Source of the DNA: Candidatus Tectimicrobiota bacterium
GTDB lineage: Bacteria > UBA8248
Length of the DNA stretch: 5,264 nucleotides
Direction of reading: 5' to 3'
Assembly (NCBI GenBank): GCA_016184445.1
Contig: JACPCT010000260.1
Coordinates: 1-5,264 of the forward strand
Both the position numbers and the translations under genes were made by a program. The notes under the pieces were generated by a model. That model was not told the origin of the DNA. It saw only the letters and a list, made by a program, of their open reading frames with translations, and did not search any database. Of the stretch, positions 1 to 5,264 are shown piece after piece (the first letter of the stretch is position 1; every line of letters begins with the position of its first letter).

Positions 1-4
1 TTCT

Positions 5-81
<77 letters not shown>

Positions 82-99
82 CCGCGACCTTCCGCTTGT

Positions 100-128
100 T
101 TATTAAGCCCGTCCCGGAGGCTTGTCAA
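100..128 (-). promoter_or_regulatory. Sigma-70-type promoter of tRNA-fMet
   Basis: On the minus strand a perfect TTGACA -35 hexamer (128-123) is followed by exactly 17 bp and then TAATAA (105-100), one base from the TATAAT consensus. Counting about 7 nt beyond the -10 box puts transcription start near 93-95, giving a leader of roughly 12 nt before the mature tRNA 5' end at 81. The AT-rich -10 stands out strongly in an otherwise GC-rich window. A near-consensus promoter directly before a stable RNA gene is what is expected for initiator tRNA. The -35 box lies inside a perfect inverted repeat, described separately. Confidence 0.85.
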
Positions 129-145
129 GCCGGGGGCCGCCCCGG
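119..145 (-). other. Overlapping inverted repeats between ftsB and the tRNA promoter
   Basis: Two dyads share two bases. The first (145-130, minus strand) is CCGGGG-CGGC-CCCCGG, a 6-bp GC stem with a 4-nt loop just after ftsB. The second (131-119) is GGCTTG-A-CAAGCC, a perfect dyad around one base that contains the whole TTGACA -35 box. As RNA the two stems would exclude each other. Neither is followed by a U-run, so this is not a textbook intrinsic terminator. It could reduce read-through from ftsB into the tRNA, or act in DNA form as a protein-binding dyad over the -35. Both roles are inference. Confidence 0.4.
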
Positions 146-168
146 GCGAGGAGGCGCTGGCTGATCGT

Positions 169-471
169 CTAGCGGCCTTCCCCGGGCACGAACTCGTAGA
201 CCACCTCGCCCGGCTTCACCAGCCCCAACTCCTCGCGGGCGATGCGCTCGATGGCCCGCATGTCCTCGCGGAGGGAGCGCACCTCGCGGCGGAGGCGGCC
301 GTTCTCCCGCTCCATCCCGGCCAGCTCCGCCCGCAGGCCCCCGAGGCGCTCGCGGTTCACCCAGACGGAGAGCCAGCCGTCCCGGCCCAGGAGGGCCGAC
401 CCGAGCATCAGGAGACACAGGGAGAAGGCCACCCACGTGAACAGGCGCCCTCCCCCACCCGTGATCCTCAC
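169..471 (-). CDS. ftsB: FtsB/DivIC-family cell-division protein
   Basis: A 100-residue bitopic membrane protein of the septum-formation-initiator family, which forms the FtsQ-FtsL-FtsB complex that activates septal peptidoglycan synthesis at the division site. A short basic cytoplasmic N-terminus precedes one hydrophobic segment at about residues 11-29. A coiled coil rich in E, R and L follows at about 36-76 (repeats such as LRAEL and NGRLRREVRSLRED). The family's C-terminal signature is IERIAREELGLVKPGEVVY at 74-92. Length fits the family (about 90-110). The order membrane anchor, coiled coil, short conserved tail is diagnostic even though sequence identity in this family is low. The start chosen is GTG at 471-469, which lacks a well-spaced Shine-Dalgarno sequence. 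An in-frame CTG at 495-493 has a better-spaced GGGAGG, so the first few residues are uncertain. It follows hemL by 66 bp and is probably the last protein gene of the operon. Confidence 0.88.
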   Translation of the reverse strand: MRITGGGGRLFTWVAFSLCLLMLGSALLGRDGWLSVWVNRERLGGLRAELAGMERENGRLRREVRSLREDMRAIERIAREELGLVKPGEVVYEFVPGEGR

Positions 472-507
472 CCAAGGAAACCGGAAGAACCTCAGCGCCC
501 CATCCTC

Positions 508-523
508 CCGCCCGGGCGGGCGG
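508..523 (-). other. GC hairpin in the hemL-ftsB gap
   Basis: The 66-bp gap between hemL and ftsB (472-537) is very GC-rich. On the minus strand it holds CCGCCC-GCCC-GGGCGG, a 6-bp all-GC stem with a 4-nt loop. The related 14-bp perfect DNA palindrome sits at 507-520. A competing pairing of GCCCGGG (537-531) with CCCGGGC (517-511) is also possible. No U-tract follows, so termination is not predicted. The stem partly covers a GGGAGG sequence at 509-504, the best Shine-Dalgarno candidate upstream of ftsB, so it could modulate ftsB translation. That role is inference. Confidence 0.4.
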
Positions 524-537
524 CTCCTCCCCCGGGC

Positions 538-1820
538 CTACAGGGAGGCGAACACCTTGCGGGCCGCGTCCAGGGTGGCCTCCACCTCCGCGTCCTGGTG
601 CGCCCAGGAGAGGAACCCCACCTCGAACTGGCTCGGGGCCAGGGCCACCCCCCGGCCGAGCATCGCGTGGAAGAACCTCCCGTACGCCTTCGTGTCGGAC
701 CCCTTGGCGTCGGCGAAATTGTACACCGGCCCTTCCCGGAAGAACAGACAGAACATCGTGCCGCAGTGGGCGCCCCAGGCGGGCACCCCCGCCGCGCGCG
801 CGGCGCCGAGCATCCCCTCGGCCAGCCTGGCCGTCCGCCCCTCCAGGGCCTCGGGGAGATTCTCCTCCTTCATGACCCGCAGGGTCTCGATCCCGGCGGT
901 CATGGCCAGGGGGTTCCCCGAGAGCGTCCCCGCCTGATACACCGGGCCCAGGGGGGCCAGGCGCTCCATGATGTCCCGCCGGCCCCCGAAGGCGCCCACG
1001 GGGAGCCCCCCGCCGATCACCTTCCCCAGCGTCGTGAGGTCGGGCCGGACGCCGTAGCGGGCCTGCGCCCCGCCCCAGGCCACCCGGAAGCCGCTCATGA
1101 CCTCGTCGAAAATGAGCAGGGCGCCCGCGCGCCCGGTCTCCCGGCGGAGGGCTTCGAGGAAGCCGGGCCGGGGCGGCACGAGGCCCATGTTCCCGGCCAC
1201 CGGCTCCACGATCACGGCCGCGACCTTCTCCCCCATCCAGGAGAAGAGATCCTCCACCCCGGCCGTGTCGTTGTAGTGGAGCGTCACGGTGTTCCGGGCG
1301 CAGTCGCCGGGGACGCCCGCGCTGTCCGGCACCCCGAGGGTGGCGCTCCCGCTCCCCGCCTTGACGAGGAGCCCGTCCGCGTGGCCGTGGTAGCAGCCCT
1401 CGAACTTGACGACGGCGTCCCGCCCCGTGAACCCCCGGGCCAGGCGGATGGCCGACATGGCGGCCTCGGTCCCCGAGTTCACGAAGCGCAGCATCTCCAT
1501 CGAGGGATAGGCCTCGGCGGCCAGCTCGGCGAGGGTGGTCTCCAGCTCCGTCGGGGCGCCGTAGCTCGTCCCCCGCCCGGCGGCCTCGCGCAGGGCCTCC
1601 ACCACGCGCGGATGGGCGTGCCCCAGGATGAGCGGCCCCCAGGAGAGGACGTAGTCGATGTAGGCGTTGCCGTCCGCGTCCCAGATGCGGCTGCCCTTCC
1701 CCCGGTCCACGAAGAAGGGCGTCCCCCCCACCCCCCGGAAGGCGCGCACGGGGCTGTTCACCCCGCCGGGGATGCGCTTCAGGGCGGCCTGGTAGAGCGC
1801 CTCGGACTTGGGCCGCGCCG

Positions 1821-1824
<4 letters not shown>
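538..1824 (-). CDS. hemL: Glutamate-1-semialdehyde 2,1-aminomutase
   Basis: A cytoplasmic PLP enzyme, 428 residues, converting glutamate-1-semialdehyde to 5-aminolevulinate, the last step of the C5 route to haem and other tetrapyrroles. It is a class III aminotransferase fold with the HemL-specific pattern. The N-terminus is [11 protein letters not shown] (19-29), followed by [15 protein letters not shown] (116-130) and [13 protein letters not shown] (141-153). The gating loop is [15 protein letters not shown] (158-172). PLP-ring Asp240 lies in [12 protein letters not shown], the Schiff-base Lys268 in [17 protein letters not shown], and [13 protein letters not shown] at 296-308. Length matches the family (about 425-430). 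The ATG at 1824 was chosen because it aligns with the family N-terminus and overlaps the mtnP stop as ATGA; the open frame continues upstream only because of GC bias. A weak GGGAAG lies 8 nt before the ATG, so translational coupling to mtnP is likely. A HemL gene implies glutamyl-tRNA reductase elsewhere rather than the glycine-succinyl-CoA (ALAS) route. Confidence 0.97.
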
Positions 1825-2678
<854 letters not shown>

Positions 2679-2685
2679 CCCAAAA

Positions 2686-2690
2686 CCTCC
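2686..2690 (-). promoter_or_regulatory. Shine-Dalgarno site of mtnP
   Basis: GGAGG lies 7 nt before the GTG at 2678 (spacer TTTTGGG). It decides the non-ATG start of mtnP, and it begins only 4 nt after the strong hairpin that spans the asd stop. Confidence 0.85.
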
Positions 2691-2694
2691 CTGG

Positions 2695-2718
2695 ACCCGA
2701 GCCCCGGAGGGCTCAGGC
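2695..2718 (-). other. Intercistronic hairpin spanning the asd stop codon
   Basis: On the minus strand GCCTGAGCCC pairs with GGGCTCGGGT across a TCCG tetraloop. The inner 6 bp (GAGCCC/GGGCTC) are perfect Watson-Crick pairs, then U-G, C-G, C-G and G-U complete a 10-bp stem. The TGA of asd (2715-2713) lies in the 5' arm. No U-run directly follows (the next bases are CCAGGGAGG), so it is not a canonical terminator. A translating ribosome finishing asd would melt the stem; otherwise it sits immediately before the mtnP ribosome-binding site. Plausible roles are 3'-end protection of the leuDB-asd message or tuning of mtnP expression, both inference. Confidence 0.55.
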
Positions 2719-3738
2719 GGCCTTCACCCGGAGGAGCCCCTTGGCCAAGAGCAGCTCCCCGATCTGCACCGCGTTCAGGGCGGCGCCCTTGCGGAGATTG
2801 TCCGCCACGATCCAGAGGTTCAGGGCGTGGGGCGCGGAGGGGTCCCGGCGGACGCGCCCGACGTAGACGGGGTCCCGGCCCGAGGCCACGATGGGCATGG
2901 GGTAGGCGGACTTCGCGGTCTCGTCCACCACCTGGACGCCCGGGGCGCGGGAGAGGAGCTCGCGGGCCCGCTCGGGGGTGATGGGGCGCTCGAACTCCAC
3001 GTTCACCGACTCCGAGTGGGCGTTGACGACGGGAACCCGCACGCAGGTCGCGCTGACGGGGAGGTCCGGGAGCCCCATGATCTTCCGGGTCTCGTCCACC
3101 ATCTTGCGCTCCTCCTTGGTCTCCCCGCCCTCCAGGAAGACGTCGATCTGGGGGAGGCAGTTGAAGGCGATGGCGTGGGGGAACTTGGCGGGCCGGGACT
3201 CCCGGCCCTGGGCCCGGGCCTCGACCTGGCGCTCGAGCTCGTCGATGGCCGCCTGCCCCGCCCCGCTCACCGCCTGGTAGGTGCTCACCACGACGCGCTT
3301 GATGCGCGCCGCGTCGTGGAGGGGCTTGAGGACGGCCACCATCTGGATGGTCGAGCAGTTGGGGTTGGCGATGATGCCCTTGTGGGCGCGCAGGGCGCCG
3401 GGGTTCACCTCGGGGACGACGAGGGGCACCCCGGGGTCCATCCGGAAGGCGCTCGAGTTGTCCACCACCACCGCCCCCGCCTTCACGGCCGAGGGGGCGA
3501 ACTCCAGGGAGCGCGGGGCCCCCGCCGAGAAGAGGGCCAGCCCCACTCCCTCGAAGGCCTCATGGGCGAGGCGCCTGACCCGCAGCTCCCCGCCCCGGTA
3601 GGGGAGGCTCTTCCCCTCGCTCCGCTCGCTCGCCAGAGCGGCGACCTCCTGGGCTGGGAAGGCGCGCTCCTCCAGGATGCGCAGCATTTCCCGCCCCACC
3701 GCGCCGGTCGCCCCGGCCACGGCCACCCGCAGGCCCAT
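2713..3738 (-). CDS. asd: Aspartate-semialdehyde dehydrogenase
   Basis: A 341-residue cytoplasmic enzyme that reduces aspartyl-4-phosphate with NADPH to aspartate-4-semialdehyde, the branch point to lysine/diaminopimelate, threonine, methionine and isoleucine. An N-terminal Rossmann fold carries GATGAVG (9-15), followed by DNSSAFRM (93-100). The catalytic Cys128 sits in NPNCSTIQM, with YQAVSGAGQAA at 154-164 and FPHAIAFNCLPQIDVF at 186-201. The substrate-binding Arg234 and catalytic His241 lie in RVPVVNAHSESV, with the usual 7-residue spacing. VADNLRKGAALNAVQIGELL (311-330) closes the NADP domain. Length is normal for the Gram-positive/archaeal-like short form. The ATG at 3738 was chosen because it begins the first beta-strand ([12 protein letters not shown]), has GGAGGAGGG 5-9 nt upstream, and shares one base with the leuB stop (TGATG). 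This gives translational coupling to leuB. The longer upstream open frame lies inside leuB and is a shadow. Confidence 0.97.
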   Translation of the reverse strand: MGLRVAVAGATGAVGREMLRILEERAFPAQEVAALASERSEGKSLPYRGGELRVRRLAHEAFEGVGLALFSAGAPRSLEFAPSAVKAGAVVVDNSSAFRMDPGVPLVVPEVNPGALRAHKGIIANPNCSTIQMVAVLKPLHDAARIKRVVVSTYQAVSGAGQAAIDELERQVEARAQGRESRPAKFPHAIAFNCLPQIDVFLEGGETKEERKMVDETRKIMGLPDLPVSATCVRVPVVNAHSESVNVEFERPITPERARELLSRAPGVQVVDETAKSAYPMPIVASGRDPVYVGRVRRDPSAPHALNLWIVADNLRKGAALNAVQIGELLLAKGLLRVKAA

Positions 3739-4826
3739 CACTTCCCTCCTCCCGCATACTTCGCGATCCGCTCCCCCATCTGAGCGCATCCGACGCCGGT
3801 GGACCCCGGGGTGAAGATGTCCGGGGTGCGGCAGCCCTCCTCGAGGGCCCGGGCGACGGCGGCCTCGATGGCGCCCGCCATGTCCGTCCGCTTGAGGGTA
3901 TACCGGCAGAGCATGGCGGTCGACATGATGGCGGCGATGGGGTTGGCCTTGTCCTGGCCGGCGATATCGGGGGCGGTGCCGTGCACGGGCTCGTAGAGGC
4001 CGAACCCCGTCTCGTTCAGGTTGGCCGAGGCCAGCATCCCGATGGAGCCGGTGAGCATGGAGGCGGCATCGCTCAGGATGTCGCCGAACATGTTCCCCGT
4101 CACGATCACGTCGAAGTGCAGGGGGTTGCGGATGAGCTGCATCGCGGCGTTGTCCACGTACATGTGGGAGAGCTCGACGTCGGGGTATTCCCGGCCCACC
4201 TCGGTGGCCACCTGCCGCCAGAGGCGGCTGTTGTCCAGGACGTTCTCCTTGTCCACCGAGCACACCCTCTTGCGGCGCACCCGGGCCAGCTCGAAGCCCA
4301 CCTTGAGGATGCGGCGGATCTCGGGGGTGGTGTAGACCATGGTGTCCACCGCGCGCTCGCTCCCGTCCGGCAGGCGCTCGATCCCCCTCGGCTGGCCGAA
4401 GTAGATGCCTCCCACTCCCTCCCGCACCACCAGGAGGTCCAGCCCGCGCACGAACTCGGCCTTGAGGGAGGAGGCATTCACCAGCGGGCCGAACATGACC
4501 GCGGGGCGGAGGTTGGCGAAGAGGTTGAGGCTCTTCCGAAGGCCCAGGATGGCCTGCTCGGGGCGCATCTCCTTGGGGAGGCCATCCCACTTAGGGCCGC
4601 CGACCGCCCCGAAGAGCCCCGCGTCGCTCGCCCGGCAGAGGTCGAGGGTCTTCGGGGGCAGCGGCTCCCCCACGGCGTCGCAGGCGGCGCCCCCGCAGAG
4701 GGCCTCCTCGAACCGGAACGCCACCCCGAAGCGCCGGCCGGCAGCCTCCAGGACGCGCCGCGACTGGACCGTCACCTCCTGGCCGATGCCGTCCCCGGGA
4801 AGCACTGCAATCCGGTAGGTGCTCAA
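3738..4826 (-). CDS. leuB: 3-isopropylmalate dehydrogenase
   Basis: A 362-residue beta-decarboxylating dehydrogenase that oxidises 3-isopropylmalate with NAD to 2-ketoisocaproate (after decarboxylation) in leucine synthesis, as a cytoplasmic homodimer. Landmarks are VLPGDGIG (8-15), GAVGGPKWD (73-81), and the LeuB-type segment [16 protein letters not shown] (93-108) with substrate Arg97 and Arg107. Arg135 and Tyr142 lie in [11 protein letters not shown], catalytic Lys193 in [14 protein letters not shown], and metal ligands Asp225, Asp249 and Asp253 in YVDNAAMQL and [14 protein letters not shown]. The NAD site is [13 protein letters not shown] (278-290) with Asn295. These favour LeuB over isocitrate or tartrate dehydrogenase relatives. 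The start is TTG at 4826-4824, supported by GAGG 9 nt upstream and by a family-typical N-terminus. It follows leuD by 21 bp and overlaps asd by one base. A small oddity is Gly-Val after Arg135-Glu136, where Leu-Ser/Thr is usual. Confidence 0.97.
   Translation of the reverse strand: MSTYRIAVLPGDGIGQEVTVQSRRVLEAAGRRFGVAFRFEEALCGGAACDAVGEPLPPKTLDLCRASDAGLFGAVGGPKWDGLPKEMRPEQAILGLRKSLNLFANLRPAVMFGPLVNASSLKAEFVRGLDLLVVREGVGGIYFGQPRGIERLPDGSERAVDTMVYTTPEIRRILKVGFELARVRRKRVCSVDKENVLDNSRLWRQVATEVGREYPDVELSHMYVDNAAMQLIRNPLHFDVIVTGNMFGDILSDAASMLTGSIGMLASANLNETGFGLYEPVHGTAPDIAGQDKANPIAAIMSTAMLCRYTLKRTDMAGAIEAAVARALEEGCRTPDIFTPGSTGVGCAQMGERIAKYAGGGK
3744..3753 (-). promoter_or_regulatory. Shine-Dalgarno site of asd
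   Basis: GGGAGGAGGG inside the 3' end of leuB gives two overlapping anti-SD matches, 5 and 9 nt before the asd ATG at 3738. This strong site, together with the TGATG stop-start overlap, fixes the asd start. It also explains the Gly-Gly-Gly run at the LeuB C-terminus. Confidence 0.8.
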
Positions 4827-4835
4827 CGCGATCCG

Positions 4836-4839
4836 CCTC
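4836..4839 (-). promoter_or_regulatory. Shine-Dalgarno site of leuB
   Basis: GAGG in the 21-bp leuD-leuB gap lies 9 nt before the TTG at 4826. It is a modest match, but it is the only purine-rich site there and supports the unusual TTG initiation codon. Confidence 0.6.
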
Positions 4840-4847
4840 AGCGCCCG

Positions 4848-5264
4848 CTAGGACGAGAATTCCGACATGTAGGGAAGCCCCGCCGCCACCTCGCGCACTC
4901 TGGGCAGGTTGGCCTCCAGGTTGGCCAGCATGTCCCAGGTGCCGGCCAGGAAGGATCGCCTGCGGTTCTCCTGCATCTCGACGGGGAGGGCCTCCCCGCC
5001 GAAGCCGATAGTCAGCCCTTCGAGGTCCAGCACGAACTCCGTCTGGGGGCGCTTCTGGGCCTGGGCGATGAGCCGGGCGAGGGTCTCCGGCGAGGCCGTC
5101 GCCAGGGGCAAGCCGATGGCGAAGGAGTTGCCCGCGAAGATCTCGGCGAACGACACCCCGACCAGGGCCTGGACGCCGAAGCGCTGGATGGCCTGGGGGG
5201 CGCTCTCGCGGGAGGAGCCCGAGCCGAAGTTCTTCCCCACGAACATCAGCCTGGCCCCCCGGTG
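4848..5264 (-). CDS. leuD: Isopropylmalate isomerase small subunit, 5' end missing
   Basis: The C-terminal 138 residues of an aconitase swivel-domain protein. With LeuC it would isomerise 2-isopropylmalate to 3-isopropylmalate in leucine synthesis. The frame is open to the window edge; the residues HRGARLMFVGKNFG show that the ATG at 5246 is internal and that an estimated 35-50 N-terminal residues are missing. The swivel-domain core is VGKNFGSGSSRES (visible residues 9-21), followed by FGVQALVGVSFAEIFAGNSFAIGLPL (29-54), which corresponds to the usual SFARIFYRNAINIGLP block. The substrate-phosphate/carboxylate loop SSRE is intact, but the usual GCGSSREH reads GSGSSRES. The C-terminus (FLAGTWDMLANLEANL, then GLPYM) goes beyond the minimal small-subunit core. 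Its place directly before leuB supports a leucine role. A small subunit for another hydroxy-acid dehydratase (homoaconitase or methylmalate type) cannot be ruled out from this fragment. Confidence 0.85.
   Translation of the reverse strand, partial: HRGARLMFVGKNFGSGSSRESAPQAIQRFGVQALVGVSFAEIFAGNSFAIGLPLATASPETLARLIAQAQKRPQTEFVLDLEGLTIGFGGEALPVEMQENRRRSFLAGTWDMLANLEANLPRVREVAAGLPYMSEFSS

Noticed and set aside
491..509. A leader peptide read from the minus-strand ATG at 503-501 (Met-Gly-Arg-stop)
   Set aside because: It would be three codons long with the GGGAGG directly abutting the ATG, leaving no usable spacing. Nothing indicates attenuation.
507..520. A 14-bp perfect palindrome (CCCGCCCGGGCGGG) considered as an intrinsic terminator after hemL
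   Set aside because: A perfect palindrome has no loop of its own, no T-run follows on the minus strand, and GC-only palindromes arise easily at this base composition. I kept it only as part of a weak hairpin entry.
2827..3783. A 318-codon plus-strand open frame opposite asd
   Set aside because: It is the shadow of asd; the His/Gly/Asp/Val-rich translation is typical of reverse-strand reading of high-GC genes.
3739..4590. An upstream in-frame extension of asd into leuB
   Set aside because: The Rossmann strand and GATGAVG motif begin right after the ATG at 3738, which has a strong ribosome-binding site. The extension is low-complexity and off-frame to leuB.

Overview
This is a GC-rich (roughly 70% by eye), tightly packed bacterial chromosomal segment. 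Everything recognisable lies on the minus strand, so transcription runs from the right edge to the left edge. The six protein genes have 1-nt or 4-nt overlaps or short gaps (21 to 66 bp). Three of the five visible start codons are not ATG (TTG for leuB, GTG for mtnP and ftsB). The strong GC bias produces many long open frames on the opposite strand and upstream of the true starts; I treat these as shadows. No mobile elements, phage genes or CRISPR arrays are visible. The source is most likely a free-living, high-GC, prototrophic bacterium using the C5 (glutamyl-tRNA) route to tetrapyrroles. An uncultured lineage of the NC10/Rokubacteria, Tectomicrobia or Desulfobacterota kind would fit, but that placement is a guess from gene order and base composition.

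Layout in transcription order: leuD (isopropylmalate isomerase small subunit, 5' part cut by the right edge), a 21-bp gap, leuB (3-isopropylmalate dehydrogenase), a 1-nt overlap (TGATG), asd (aspartate-semialdehyde dehydrogenase), and a 34-bp gap with a 10-bp hairpin that begins over the asd stop codon. Then come mtnP (S-methyl-5'-thioadenosine phosphorylase), a 4-nt overlap (ATGA), hemL (glutamate-1-semialdehyde 2,1-aminomutase), a 66-bp GC-rich gap, and ftsB (FtsB/DivIC-like division protein). An 87-bp spacer with a near-consensus sigma-70-type promoter then leads into an initiator tRNA-fMet(CAT) with encoded CCA, which ends 4 bp from the left edge.

Functionally, leuD and leuB catalyse consecutive steps of leucine synthesis. 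Asd supplies the branch point to lysine/diaminopimelate, threonine and methionine. MtnP recycles methylthioadenosine, a by-product of methionine-derived S-adenosylmethionine. HemL makes 5-aminolevulinate for haem and related tetrapyrroles, and FtsB belongs to the septal FtsQLB complex. The spacing suggests one housekeeping operon, with tRNA-fMet driven separately by its own promoter. I found no convincing novel system here. The points worth a second look are small: a divergent LeuD active-site loop, the hairpin over the asd stop, a palindrome containing the tRNA promoter's -35 box, and an ambiguous ftsB start.
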